Shown piece after piece: positions 1-12,182 of a stretch of 64,000 bases of DNA. The stretch comes from Portulaca oleracea (Eukaryota; Streptophyta; Magnoliopsida; Caryophyllales; Portulacaceae). Location of the stretch: contig CM055893.1 in NCBI GenBank assembly GCA_029582165.1, positions 21,018,679 through 21,082,678 of the forward strand, written 5' to 3'. The notes under the pieces are model-generated. The model did not search any database and had not been told where the DNA came from. It saw nothing but the letters and a program-made list of their open reading frames with translations. How positions within the stretch are numbered: the first letter of the stretch is position 1; each line of letters starts with the position of its first letter. A program made the position numbers and the translations under genes.

Positions 1-3000
1 CGTATCCTTCTTCTCCTTACAGTTACAGGTCGACTGAGTCTTTCCGAATGACGCGGATCATGGAGCAGGTTCTCAAGCAATCCCAGAAGTGGTATGCAAG
101 AAAGATATCAGTATAGAAGGTAGGATGTTTCCCAGCCCGGGGGAGTGTTGCTTTTAGGTATACGTAGAACATGTGAGTAAAGAGTTTTCCTTTGAGCTCT
201 TAGCTCTTTTGGTACCGTCGGTATTACTTCTTTCTTTCGACGTTTTTCATGATGTTCAGAATGAGTTCTCGTTTCATTTCAGATAACTCCTAAGTTAGGA
301 ATCCTTTTTTAAGGGGAGATTACGTAACTATTCCTATGTGAGTGAGAACCAAACACTATTAATTTCGGTAATGAGTTTCCAAGTACAAGTCTTATGGAAG
401 CTTAAGTAATTTTTTCATTTTTTGGCTTCATTGTTCTAATAATGCCGTTTCTCCGAATCAGCCCTTTCTCCTACTTTCGTAGAATACGATTGGTATTGGT
501 CTAACACTTGGTTGGTAGCTAGTACGTGGAGTGAAAGTTGTTCCAATGAAGCTTATTCTCCTACTTTTTAGCTCACTTCGTTGGTAGCAAGTTTCCGAGA
601 TAAGTAAGTGTTGGGGATAGTCACTGGTCTGCTGGCCGTTAGGCATGGTGCCCTTGTAGATAGCTAGGCTAGGTTTCTATAGGGTTTGGATACGTATCGT
701 CTGATTATCGTTGGTTTTTGACTCTATTTAGCATCGTTTTCACCGTCCTCTTTGCTTTGAACCCCTTTTTCAAGGGATTCTACGACCTCTCTCATAAGAG
801 TCTTCCCTGAGGCCTTTAGTTCGTTCCATTTCACTCCAACCATCCATCCGGGAAGAGTTGAATGTTTCCAAGTCCAAACAAACGGTTAGTTATGAAGGAA
901 GCGATCGATATCCATCCCGATTAGGAAAGACGGAAACGCCAGCAGTTGATAAGAACCTTTCCTCGTACTCGGAAGGGTTGTTTCCAAGTCCAAAGTCGTT
1001 ATGGATGCGTCATCCGATGTAGCGTCAGCAGTTATCTGTTCGACCGGAACTGCTGCGTCAGCAAGTGTAGCAAGAACGCGAAAGGAACTAAGTAGTGTTT
1101 CGGAATAGTAGTTGCTGCCCTTATGTATTCTTTTGTCCCTGGGGAAGGAGTGCAATTCAATTACATGAACCCATACCTTTCAGTATACTACATTTATAGG
1201 CGGAATCTATTGTCTGTCAGCTCCCTGAATTTCAGTTTGTGGCCTCCCCGCTATGGCTACTCAATTGATATTCTAATTGCTATTCAAGAACAAGAGAAAG
1301 TATATCACAACTAAGTATCTTGAGAACTTCTGCTAGCCCGTCGATTGAATTCTTCTTTCGCGAGTGCTTCTGGATTGAGAAGATTCGGGATAAGGCTTCT
1401 TTTCAACCGGAGGTAAATGGCTTCCTCTACTTGAGTGACGGTAGATTTCTTTGCCTTTAGTTTCCTAAAGTTAGAGAAGAAGGAAGACTAAGAGAAGTGG
1501 TCTAGAAATGAATAAAATAGAAAGAGTCCATAGCCTCTGACTGAGGAGATTGTAGGTCAGATGGACGGATGCCAATTCATATCATACATATGGGGAATGC
1601 TCTTTATTGTTTTCCATTGAGGAAACTTGTCTAATACTCTTTAGAAATAAATTCCTATCACAAAGCCCGAAAACAGGAGCTATATTATATGAGCTGTTGG
1701 ACTCATGGACTCAGTCAGACCATTCTTTCTCGTGGAAAAGTGGGACTGCGGTAAGACTGCAATCTGTCGTCATAGAATAGGAATGCCTTGATTCTCACTC
1801 GTTGGAACTAGCTAAGCGATGTCTTTCTTTCCCATACCCTACAATTCTAAGCCTTATTTAAATTTGAGTCCATCCATTGGAACTTAAATCCTTTTTCCTG
1901 CTTCCTCCCTGTCTTGGCATAGGCTTTTAAAGCTCGAGCTCGCTCAGGGTTTACTTAGGCATATTCGTGGTCAAGCGTACTAACCTCGACGAAAGTGAGA
2001 GTGCAAGGCCTTTCTTATGCGATTCTATGGAAAAGACTCTTCTACAACTTACCTTGTTCTCTCCGCATCGTCGTTCGTGTACTTGGATTTTTGTGGGGGG
2101 ATGATGAATGAAGACCGTCAAAGGACTACAGAGGAAAAGAAAGAATAGGAGATTCTTTTTCTAATGAAAGCGATAAAGCTAGACTTGTAATGGTTTTTGT
2201 TGAGAGGGTAACCATGGAGGTAGAGTGCATCCTATTGAGAGTTCCTAGGTTCATGATCGGATAATTAGGGCGAGAGGTGATACATCCTTTTGGGTGCCTC
2301 GATTGATAAAATAAAGATATCTGCCATAACTTGGATCTCGGTCAAAACAATGAGGGATAATGGGCTCACTAATTCGAATGTGAGAGTTGAAGAATAGGAT
2401 GAGTGCTTTCTTTCCGTAAAATCAATAGAATCTCAGCCATTAATTGTAGAAGGGTCCCATTTAGGCCTACAACGGATTAGCTGTTGATTTAAAATACCCT
2501 ATCCCACCCTCTTCTTCATTTCGAAAATAGATATAAGTGAAGCCCGAACTCTCTCTACATACCTTTCTATTTCTAGGAGAGAAAAAATTGTATATTCTTT
2601 GCTCAGATAGGTGGTTCTAAGAGGTGTAGCTTTCTCTTCTATCTTATCTGTCTTAGACATGCATTCTTCTTTACATTTCTTTTGAAGACATCTTTTCTCG
2701 TTTTTCATGACATGAAGAAAGCAGAGGGAGCCCCAGGGCTTTTCCGCCTCCCGATTATGATCGGATAGAAAAGAATGTCATTAATAATATTCGAAAGTAA
2801 ACTCAAATTCCAAAGTTGTTTAAGTTGATCTCGTGGAAGATGTACGTGTACTCTTTTTTCTTGTAACTGGCGGTCTAAATACTTCCACTAAAATCTTGGT
2901 TGGCATAAACTAATAAACTAAAAAGTTTTGTTACAAGCGAGTGAAGCTACTTCGACAAGCTGTCTAAAGTGATGGATGTATTAAATTCAAGGATAAGATC

Positions 3001-5700
3001 TTTCTGGCTATAGACCTTAGGAAAAAGAAGTCATACGGATCATTGAAGTGGCCTTTGCGCTTCTTCTTTCCACTTGTCTCTCTGCAATCCTACCGTATTG
3101 TATTTATTTACCAGGGATTAAAGAAATGACGTATTCATTACTTTCAAGCAAAGCATCCTTGATCATTGAGAATAGTAGAGTCTGGACTTGAACTTGACTG
3201 ACCTTGAAAGCGCTTAAGACTTGTCCAGTCTAGATAATCTTTATCACCGTTCAGTAGAAACCCTCCCGTTCTTCAGTCTGGTCGGTCCTTATCCTATACA
3301 GAAAGCCTTTGTCTCATTTCTAACTCATACTATCAAATCCGTCTTTCAAACAAAAGCAACTTTAACACACGCACAAAATCAATAAGAAGGCAGAAAGAAG
3401 CAGTACTCGAAGCAATTAAGATAAGGCAAACTATGTATTCACACAATCTTAAATCCGTTTTCCAAAAAGTATTCACTTGGGATCTCATCTATATAGCAAT
3501 TGGACTTTTATTCCGCCTGACTTTCCAATTCAATCAGACTTGAGAAGTAGTCTGAGGCCGCTTTGCTAAGCCATACGGAGATGGTGGATGGGATGGAAAG
3601 AATACGCTCCTTTGGGATTGTTTTCCAAGACGTAGGCGGAATAGAATGACTTTCCTGTGGGTCAATCGACTAGGACATACTTGCTTTAGCCGCTCCAAAG
3701 AGAGATACTCGTTAATAAAGCATCTCAAGTTCCCAGAAGTGCTATTTCTTGCAACATTTCTTGAAAGTCAGAAAAGAAAGTAGGTTAAAAGATATTCGGA
3801 TAGGAGTGAGTAGTATAAGTCGAATGAATAGCTTCGATGGAAGTCATATCCAGTTTCAATCTATCATGGGGGTAAGCCATTGTTTAAGGACTTTCAAGTA
3901 ATCGAGTTGTCGCAAAATTGCATCTTGGATAGCTAGTTCTAGGACAAAGCAATAAGCTCTAAAATAACCACTACTTGAGGTTTGAAGACGCTCGACCATG
4001 CGGGAGAGGTACTACCCAAGTGACGAGACTTACAAGGAGAGGACAGGTTTCATATTTCCCATTCCTTACCTTCATTTCAAATAGACTTTACTTCTACTTC
4101 TAGGAATAAAAACTAGAAAGGGGAATAAATATAGCTCGAAGTTCATCTCAATAAAATGTCAGGTCAGTCACATGACTCATCCTGTTAGTCGAGCATAGCT
4201 AACGCTACCATGACGTTACGCTGCGCCTGCACTGACGTGACTTGCAAACAAGGCTGACGCTATATAGCCATATACGGAACGCTCGGGACAACCTCCCTTC
4301 GCTTCGCTTCAGACTCCGATATAATGAGCTCTTCCAATTCAGTTAGCGAGAATTCGTTTAAATGGTTTGCCAATTATCCAACAATATACTTTTTTTCTTC
4401 TTTTTAGGACGGGTAAGACTGACATCAATCAGGCTTTGAGACCTAAGAACTCAATTTCGTAAGAAAATATGACAGATTTCATGGAAATGCTTTCATTTCC
4501 TGAAACCGGCCCTCAAAGTCAAAATATTCTATGAAAATAGCATATGTAAGATCAAGTTCTTCTCTTCTTTCAGTTACTTTCTGTAGCGAGAAAATCTCTA
4601 AAAGACAATATCACATGACGGTTAACCTAGGGTATGGTATACCACTTGAGGGAGAGAAAATCAGACCTGAAAAGAATGAACTTATAGGCTGACATTTTTT
4701 TCGAGTTTTCTACAATCATGACTCTTTCCTAATAAAAAATGCCTACTCTTTGCCTTCAACGTCAACTTCTGCCGGGTTGCTTCCAAAGCCAACAGCAAGA
4801 GGTCCTGTCTTGAACTAGAACTCGGACTCAGGGTTCTACCTTGTTAGCTGCAGGCTCTACGTTAGTAGATAGTTTGCATCTGGTCTACAAATAGAACTAC
4901 TTTAGCTATAGGGACAGCCAATAAACTTCGGCTGGAATCATATTCTCATTTTCTAGTTGCAGAAGAAAGCCTTTCTCGAGTTCAGCGCTAAGAAGGTCCC
5001 ATAAGACTGGCTACCTGATCAACGTAAGATCCTTTCTCAAGGAAGATGAAGAGCAAGTAGGACATAGATTATCTTTTCTCATATCATACGTTTTAAGATA
5101 GCAGGAAATCCTTCGATCTGCGGAGGTATTTTACCATCATAAAATTCGACTCAAGGCGGAAGGGATTTCAACCACTTTGCCCTTCTCGGGCTTTCGGGTC
5201 CCCAGAAAGATTGGAATGGGTTTTGACTCCCAGATAGATCAGCAGGCATAGCACCCTATGGAGTAAGGGGAAGGCCCTAACATTATTGAGGACGCTGGTG
5301 AACGGGTAGGCATCGTAGATGAGGAGTCTGAAATTCTATTTTTTTACTCTAGCGGAGTTAATCACTGCAGCTCAACGCTTTTTCAAAGCATGGGAGAAGT
5401 GCAACAGGAACGAGACGCTCTCAGTCTATAAGTGCAAGCAGAAGACTTTGTAAATCCGGCTCCAACAGGATCTTTCTCACACTCGGAAAAAGAGAATTCT
5501 TACTGCTTCTACACTTGTCAGAATGAGTCAATCTGCAAGAGCCGCTGAATCGAGACAAGTATGTCAACGAAAATCAAACTAAAGCGCTAAATGTTTACAG
5601 CTAGGTTAGCCGAGCGGTCCACTATACTCGCCTGGCATCTAGGAGTAGTGCTGCCCTTATAGAGTTCTGCAAAAAAGACGAACACACTTGAGCTCACTAA
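1..5700. other. probable mitochondrial DNA insert in the nucleus (NUMT)
   Basis: This stretch differs in texture from the rest of the window. It has moderate GC, no MITEs, no long A/T runs, and the irregular non-coding style typical of plant mitochondrial intergenic DNA, with many short AAGAAAG and CTTTCTTT tracts. It ends abruptly at an LTR start at 5714. No ORF above about 90 codons is convincing, and I recognise no mitochondrial protein gene, rRNA or intact tRNA. The call rests on compositional style and the sharp boundary, not on a named gene, so an unidentified low-copy nuclear spacer is possible. If it is a NUMT, the source was an intergenic part of the mitochondrial genome. Confidence 0.45.
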
Positions 5701-5713
5701 TGACGCGAACTAG

Positions 5714-7015
5714 TGTTTATACCCAATTTTATGTCTAAATAGTGCCTTAATTCTTAGGCTTTTGACTCGTTTCGTATTTTAATTTCATAACTTTTAATAC
5801 GTTTTTGGTTATTTTGTAGATTTGGGAGTTTTTACTCAAAATGTGGTAAAAAGGGCCATTTTAGAGCCATTTTGGGAATCCCGAGGGTTTCGGTCTTGGC
5901 CGGTCAAAGGAAGCTGAAGGAAATCAAGCCGGTAGGAGGACCGCAGTGCGGTCCGATGAATGCACCGGTGGTCGACCAAGGCTGGGGCAGGGAGCAAGTA
6001 ACCCGAGAGGGACCGCACCTGCGGTCTTGCGAAGGGAGAAGTCAAGAATCGCCTGAGCTTCAGAGGACCGCACCTGCGGTCCCCCAGACCGCACTTGCGG
6101 TCTCCTTCGGGATCAGAAAAATAGTTATACGAAGTGCTGTGTTTTGAGTAACTACCTTGAGTTGTATATATTACCTCTTGAACGATTAGGTTAAAAAGGC
6201 AGCTATCTATTGTAATATCAACACTTTAGCTTTCAATTAGAGTGACATTAGTGTGATTTCTTAGTGATTAGTGGGTGATTACATTGGGTTTATTGCATTT
6301 TGCTGTGGATTTTATTGGAATTCTATTGAAGTTCTGAAGATTTATCTTATTTTGGAGCTTGGATTCTCATTATTCTGGATCATCCTTCCATTGGCATCAA
6401 TTAATGAGCATTTCTTAACCCTTACTCTTTTTAATTCATCTCTTTGTATTTCAATCTCTGTTTTAGGTTATTAGATTGTTTGGTGTTTGTTATCACTAGA
6501 TTGTTGCTTTGATTATCTAGATTCCCTGTTTTAAGCATGAATGATGAAGTTATTATTATTGTTAGCATGTTAATTAAGATGATTAGAGGCTAGAACCCTA
6601 ATGGGTTAGGGGGAAACTAAGGATGTGAATGGTTGATTTGGATTGGGTTAGCAACTTTAGGAGGTAATTCGTAGTGGAATCAATTTCCCAATCATATCCT
6701 TCCCTCAAGTGGGATGTATTTGAGATCGAAAGCTCTTGAATACATCCAACACTTGTGTTGGAAGGTGGGAATTGGGATAGTTAACGCTCACCTACAAAAG
6801 TGGAAAGAGGTTAACTAGAGAGTCCCATTTCTTTTAACCCTCCGGGTCCGTGGTGGGCTTGTAGGAAGTTAATCTGGATTATCCTTGAGAAAGGAAATCC
6901 GGTGGGTTTATTCTAACGGGATTGTCACTTGATTCTACTGATTTGTTGCTTCCTAATTGCAAAACCTTCGTTCTAACTGCCGTTTGCATCCCGAAATCTC
7001 CCGACACCCATTGTT
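5714..7015 (+). mobile_element. truncated Athila-type LTR remnant
   Basis: It begins TGTTTATACCC and follows the LTRs of the Athila element at 23275 and 33141 almost along their whole length. Shared blocks include the start, 'aacgggattgtcac'-type sequence near the end, and the motif GTTTGCATCCCGAAA at about 6985. Homology stops near 7015, before the expected LTR 3' end, so this is a fragment with no internal region attached. A TATA-like TGTATATATTACC lies near 6163. Four palindromes of the form GACCGCNNNTGCGGTC lie upstream of it. Divergence from the complete LTRs is substantial, so it belongs to a related but older subfamily. Confidence 0.75.
5938..6103. repeat. array of short GACCGC...GCGGTC palindromes
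   Basis: Four short inverted repeats lie in the U3 part of the LTR remnant, at 5938-5954, 6011-6026, 6065-6082 and 6086-6103. Each has the half-site GACCGCA or a close variant and a 1-4 bp centre. They end about 60 bp before the TATA-like sequence. The position matches the palindrome arrays in the complete Athila LTRs, but the sequence differs (there GTAGCGCCCGCTAC and GACCGTGGCCACGGTC). Confidence 0.75.
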
Positions 7016-7155
7016 CTTATTTTTATTCTTTCTATTTTATTTTAGGAAAAATGCCAAAGAAAGTGAAATGCAAAAAAAAAAAAAAATCAGCCTGATCCAA
7101 CTTCTGCACGCGGCCCGAGGCGGAAACAGCCCAAGTTGGGCAGATCCGGCCCCTC

Positions 7156-8273
7156 ATACCGCCAGGTATTGGGGCGGATTCTGCCCGACCCGAGGCGCTT
7201 CCGCCTGCCTAGGGTTGCGTGCCACCAGCAGCCGGGCTCCCGAGAAGCCCACGATACCTGGCGATATCCCCCTTTTTTGTTAACCTAATTTTCCTATCCC
7301 CATTTCTCCTATAAAAACCCACTCATTTTCACTTCAACCCTACACCGAAATCACCATGGCGTATTAACACTTGGTGATTTCATCTTCTCTTCTCCCTCTT
7401 TATTTCTCTCATTTTTGCATACACTTTAACTGACATTTTCTTTGTTTCTATCTCTTCTCCATTCATATTTTCTTGTAACTTGAGTTAACCCTAAGCTCGA
7501 CCTAAATAATATGGATTATTCGTGAATAAAGGTACGCTTGTATTTAATTCTTTTATTTCTTGTATTTATTTCTCGCTTTATCATCGCATTTGTATGTAAC
7601 CGAATAACACTAATTACACTAACTAATACTCCATTCTACTCTCTCCTTCTCTCCTCTTCTTCTTCCTTTTTATTTAACCGGTTTAGTAAAGTCCGTTCGT
7701 TGAACGGGCGGATTCGGGAATTTATATTCTCGAATCCGTAACCTTACCCCCGGATCCGAATCTCGTGGTTCGTGGTTTGTGGAGTCACTTTTTTTGAGTT
7801 TATTAATTCTCGTTCAAAAATTAATTGGCGACTCTCTCCTCTTTTCTTTCTTTTATTTATTTTTCGAGTTTCATTTTTTCTTTTCGGATTTCAGAAAACG
7901 GATTGCGAAAATAAAAGTTTTTTTTGGTCCGGATCCCTAAGTTGGGAAGTAGGCTCCGAGGCCGGGACGGACAGAATACCTGGCGGTATTCTGGCCCGAC
8001 CCACGACCCGGACCTGACTTCCAGATCAGGACTCTGTTCCCGAATTATCGACCCACGATACCTGCAGGTATTACAGTGGACAGCAGCCTCGGTCCCGGGT
8101 TCGAATCCTCCTGTTTGCAGTTTTCTTTTATTTCTTCGGTTTCGTTTTCCTGTTTTCTGTTTATTTCGTAGAGTAAATAAAATCTCCAACTAAAAAAGTG
8201 TATTTTTAAAAAAAGAGAGTTTAATCAATATCCCTTTTTCCGGGCCACTGACTCACAATACTTGCAGGTATTG
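7156..8273. repeat. ATACCTG-CAGGTAT palindromes in LTR
   Basis: At least five palindromic sites share the half-site ATACC(T/G)G: 7156-7169, 7253-7268, 7974-7991 (18-bp GAATACCTGGCGGTATTC), 8058-8071 (perfect ATACCTGCAGGTAT) and 8256-8273. Two precede the TATA box at 7310. Three lie downstream of it in the R/U5 part. The halves vary but complementarity is largely kept. Confidence 0.7.
7310..7317 (+). promoter_or_regulatory. LTR TATA box
   Basis: TATAAAAA followed by a C/T-rich leader (CCCACTCATTTTCAC) is the usual pattern of a plant LTR promoter. Confidence 0.5.
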
Positions 8274-9066
8274 TTACAGTGAATCGCCCCGAACCCAGTC
8301 CCGAGACTCTCTGCTTGTTGTCTTCTTTTATTTCTTTTGTTTTCTTTTTCGTTCTTTTTTTTTCGTTTTCTGTTTGTTTCTCTGAGTAAATAAAAATTTC
8401 GAAGAAAGAAAAGAATTTATTTAAATTTAAGTTTAATTCATTTTAAACGGAAATTCAAGCGAATCTTCTAAAAGAAAAGACACCCCTTTCGACTCGCCGT
8501 TTACCGCGAGGGACACCAATAGGGATTTTCCCGGGTCCCACAGCACTCTAACCGTAACTCCTTTGCATACTAAAACAGTTTACATGTAAAAGTATAAAAA
8601 TAGGTAAGAAAGAGTACGTGAAGATTCTAGATATACATTATGTCCCAAAATATTTGTAGAAAACTAGTGTGTTGGGTGTGTTCCTTTCATTTTTGTTTTT
8701 CAATTTCTTCACATATATTTTTTATAAGCCAATCAAAGATTTATTTTGTATCACTCATGTTTTCAACTTTTACGAAATTTATTTTTAAAATTTTTTCTAC
8801 TCACCCAATTTTTAGACTATTATAATTTAACTTTTTTCCTCGTTCAAAATCTTAGTGAATTGTACTTGATTAAAAATATGGTCTAACTATCATTGATATT
8901 TTTTCAAAATCTTAATGTATGGTACTTGATTAAATTTTTTTTTTGTTTTAATTTATTCTATATAGTTTAATTTAGTTATAAAATATTATTTATGATATTA
9001 ATTGCTATTATGATATTGATAAAAAGCTTGATCATGCATTATTTATGGTTTTTGAGGTTCTTTTAT

Positions 9067-9425
9067 CAAAAAATTACTTAGAGGTACCCTAACTTTTGAA
9101 GAAACAATTTTTTGGTACCCTAACTTTTCAAAACTAATTTTGGGGTACCCTAACTTTTAGGATTAGAAATTACTAGGTGAATTTCCGGCGAAACTCCGAT
9201 TGATTCAAATCATTTTCGTCCACGAAAACAAAGGGGATTTTCATCCACAAAAACACTTAATCAATTTCCCGTCTAAAACTCACCGTTGAATTCAAATAAT
9301 TGGCCGAAAATTCACCTAATTATTTCTAATTCTAAAAGTTAGGGTACCCCAAAATTAGTTTTTAAAAGTTGGGGTACCAGAAAAACATTTCACCAAAAGT
9401 TAGGGTACCCCTAAGTAATTTTTTG
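9067..9425. mobile_element. Mutator-like MITE with 9-bp TSD
   Basis: The terminal inverted repeats of about 31 bp begin CAAAAAATTACTTAG and continue GGTACCCTAACTTTT; the 3' end is the reverse complement with one mismatch. The flanking 9-bp duplication TTCTTTTAT is at 9058-9066 and 9426-9434. Copy C at about 43295 (GAGGTTCTTTTATGGACA) is the matching empty site, which fixes the ends. A relative sits at about 36643-36998. The 359-bp element has no ORF and is non-autonomous. The family assignment rests on the TSD length and long TIRs. Confidence 0.85.
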
Positions 9426-9619
9426 TTCTTTTATGGACATAAATTATTGCATAGTTCGACACAATATCTTTTTAACACAATATTATGCAGTCAATTGCAC
9501 TCTAACCGTAACTCCTTTGCATACTAGAACAGTTTGCATGCAAGAGTATAAAAATATGCAAGAAAGGGTACGTGAAGATTCTAGATATACATTCTATCCG
9601 AAAATATTTGTAGAAAACT

Positions 9620-9975
9620 AGTGTGTAAAGGAGTTTGTGCTAGTGTGCAAAGGAGTTTGTGCTACTGTGCTAAAGAGTTTGTGTTTGCGTGTAAAGGAAT
9701 CTGTGTTTGTGTGTAAATGCATCTGTGTTAGTGTGTAAACGAGTTTGCGGTAGTACACAAAGGAGTCTATGTTAGTGTGCAAAAGAGTTCTTACTAGTGT
9801 GTAAATCAAAGAATTTGTGTTAGTGTATAAATGTGTCTTTGTTAACATGTAAATGAGTCTGTACTGGTGTGTAAAAAAGTCTATGATAATATGCAAATGT
9901 GTACATCCCACAAAATATTAGTATGCAAAGGAATTTATATCAGTGTGCAAAAGAATTTATCCCATAAAAGAATTA
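9620..9975. repeat. 22-bp minisatellite (copy A)
   Basis: About 16 imperfect units have the consensus GTGTGTAAAGGAGTTTGTGTTA. Unit length is nearly constant at 22 bp, with one or two longer units (e.g. around 9805 and 9895). The same array, with the same variant units in the same order, is present in copy B and twice in copy C. It was therefore inherited with the 4-kb repeat rather than expanded independently. The long antisense ORF across it is a by-product of the repeat. Confidence 0.85.
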
Positions 9976-10799
9976 GTATTCAAATACATAAGGGGTACAC
10001 CGTACGCCAAACAAAAACTCATACACACTAATTAAAAATAATGTTTATACACACCATATATTGGTGTGAGTCACTTAAAAATATCTTTTAAAAAACTATA
10101 AAAAAATATAAAGAATAGTGAAAATATAAAAGAAAGAAGAGAGAAACAAAGCAAAAACTAATATGATAAATAATTTAATATCGATAATTTATACATTAAA
10201 AATAAAAATTATAATTGGGTGAAAATAGAAAAATATATGAAAAAGTGAGATATTGAAAACAACATAAAAATAATGTTTAGAAAGAAAAACATAATCATAG
10301 TTAGTTACCATGATCCAAAATAGAGACCTCCGGTACACCACTAGACGGATGCAACCATCTAGATAATTAATTTCTACGCTACGAGAAGCTTAACAATTAT
10401 ATTCGTACAACTTGCGTCAAGTTTTTGGACCAGAATTTATGCTTTGGGCTGGGCTGGACAGGAGTAGTACCAAGGCTTGTACTCCCGTGGAGTACATACG
10501 GTCTAATAAATCACCTTATAGTATAGCATAACCAAAGTAAGACTCCTCTCATCCAGACCCAAAAAATGTATTTTGGTATTTGTCCTCAGGAACATCTCTC
10601 TTTCTCAGAAGCTTCATGCCAAAGCATATATTGTTCAAAATTAGGGAGGAAATTTACAGAAAATAATCAAATTAAATATGACATTAGCTCCTTGCTTTAC
10701 TCTGATGTTGATAAAAATTTTGCAATTTGATTAGGACACAACGTACATAATGGTTCAATAAGATCATCAACAGGGTGCAAATTAAAATCGTGGAGCTTA

Positions 10800-11032
10800 G
10801 GCCCCGTTCTTTTATACGACTGGCTACGGTGCGGTGCGGTGTGGTGTGGAGGAAATATGGTGAATTTTGGTGGGTTGGGGAAAGTTGTAGTGAGTTGTGG
10901 TGGAATATGCAAAATATAACTTTTAATAAAATGATAAATTAAATTAGAAAAAGTAGATTGTGGTGGGTTGTGGTGGACTATGAAAAATTGCGTTGTAGTG
11001 CGGCACCGCAGTCGGGATAAAAGAACGGGGCC
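10800..11032. mobile_element. MITE with GGCCCCGTTCTTTTAT terminal inverted repeats
   Basis: The TIRs GGCCCCGTTCTTTTAT and ATAAAAGAACGGGGCC are exact inverted repeats. The interior is rich in GGTGCGGTG and GTGGTGGGTTGTGG. The left flank is TTA. In copy B the same element is flanked by TTA on both sides, suggesting PIF/Harbinger (Tourist-like). It sits at the same point in copies A, B and C (22935-23186, 45233-45507), so the insertion predates the spread of the 4-kb repeat. Confidence 0.75.
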
Positions 11033-11778
11033 TGAATTATTTAGTGATCAGAGTAAGGTGTGGATGAAGATTAAAAACTTTTAGAAAATATTGCTATATA
11101 TTTAGTTTCCTTTTGTAACGTTGATGAAATCTTATTTATTATTCTTTTATCATATTTAAGTAATAAAATTGTAATAATTTGGGCTTAGTTAGGAGTATCA
11201 TAAATAGATAAGATTCTTTCTTAAATTTAACCCACATGACGACCTTTTGTAAAACTTTTAAGTTAATTACTTATTTTGCAGATTTTTTTCCAAACTTTAC
11301 GAAATTGCTGTTTTTTTTTCTTGTTGAGATTGATAATAATTATCATTACATTCCTTTTGAACTTAAAAACGCTGTGTTGCTTTGATGGTTAGCTTATGAA
11401 AATTCCATTCAAAATATCTTAGGTTTGAGTCTTGGCCTCTTGGGGGGCTTGTTCTTTTTATTGACCCCAAAATGGTTGTATATTAGACCATTGTCCAAGG
11501 GAGAGGGAGAGGATTTTGTTTATATTAAGATCTTCGGTTTTGTTATACGTCGCCCTAGAGGCGACGTGTAAGGAGAATCTTATTTATTTTTGTTTTTCTA
11601 TTTGAGTATAGTTCTATATATCTAATAAAATATGTTGCTAAATTTTTATCTATTATTAACTTTTCCTATTTAAGTATTTTTTGGAAAGTAAATTACGAAA
11701 ATCTGTTTAGAGATACAAGGAATTGAAAAAAAAATTCATAACTCATTCCATTCTTATTCCCACCCACGTGTTCAATTA

Positions 11779-12182
11779 GGTCATCCGCAATGACGAGTTT
11801 AAAATCGACTCACTGTTGACATGACATGAGATGATAATGAAATGAAGTCGTGTAGGACGTTTCAGTGGTGAGAATGAGACTCGTCTCGCGAGAATCTCAC
11901 CGTCAGTCTCGCGAGACGAGTTTGAAAGCGAGTTTAACACACTAATATTTTAATCATATTTTTTTCTCTCTCTCCTCATCCACATCATTTTTTATAAATA
12001 TAACCAAATTAATTATATTATTTAGTAGGACCCACTTACTTTTTTAATTAATATGAGTCAAACACATGCTCACCATTAGAAAATTAGTTAAATAAAGGGA
12101 TAAATTTTGACTCTTTTGGTAGGAATCCACAGATTCCACATCATCCAATTAGTCAAACTCAAACTTATTTTTGCAGGTGCTC
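11779..12182. mobile_element. PIF/Harbinger-like MITE with TTA TSD (copy A)
   Basis: The left end is GGTCATCCGCAATGACGAG, the right end CAAACTTATTTTTGCAGGTGCTC-like, giving inverted ends of about 22 bp. TTA flanks both sides (11776-11778, 12183-12185). Copy C has the same insertion (47969-48367). Copy B lacks it and keeps a single site near 36050 (GTGTTTAATTATGTCTTTT). The interior carries TCTCGCGAGA palindromes near 11885-11925. There is no ORF. Confidence 0.8.

Larger units (their letters stand above)
7015..8540 (+). mobile_element. LTR (truncated) related to the Tat-element LTR at 54402-55917
   Basis: It ends TTTTCCCGGGTCCCACA at 8540, the reverse complement of the start style of the LTR at 54402 (TGTAGGACCCCGGGAAAA). 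The block at about 7725-7850 (ACCTTACCCCCGGA followed by GGCGACTC) matches the reverse complement of about 54905-55030, so both belong to one LTR superfamily in opposite orientation. A TATA box (TATAAAAA, 7310-7317) precedes a pyrimidine-rich leader. The left end is unclear and adjoins the Athila remnant at about 7015. No internal coding region is attached. The ORFs of 60-110 codons inside have no recognisable domain. Confidence 0.55.

Noticed and set aside
5600..5640. tRNA-like start GTTAGCCGAGCGGTCCA
   Set aside because: It resembles a D-arm region, but no acceptor stem, anticodon arm or T arm could be assembled downstream.
7857..8189. 110-codon antisense ORF and overlapping plus-strand ORFs
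   Set aside because: They are inside an LTR R/U5 region; basic low-complexity sequence from T-rich tracts.
9618..9911. 97-codon antisense ORF (also at 44072-44365)
   Set aside because: It lies entirely in the 22-bp minisatellite; the amino-acid pattern is just the repeat, and copy B breaks it.
9620..9975. CRISPR-like spaced repeat
   Set aside because: The units are contiguous and diverged with no unique spacers; it is a eukaryotic minisatellite.
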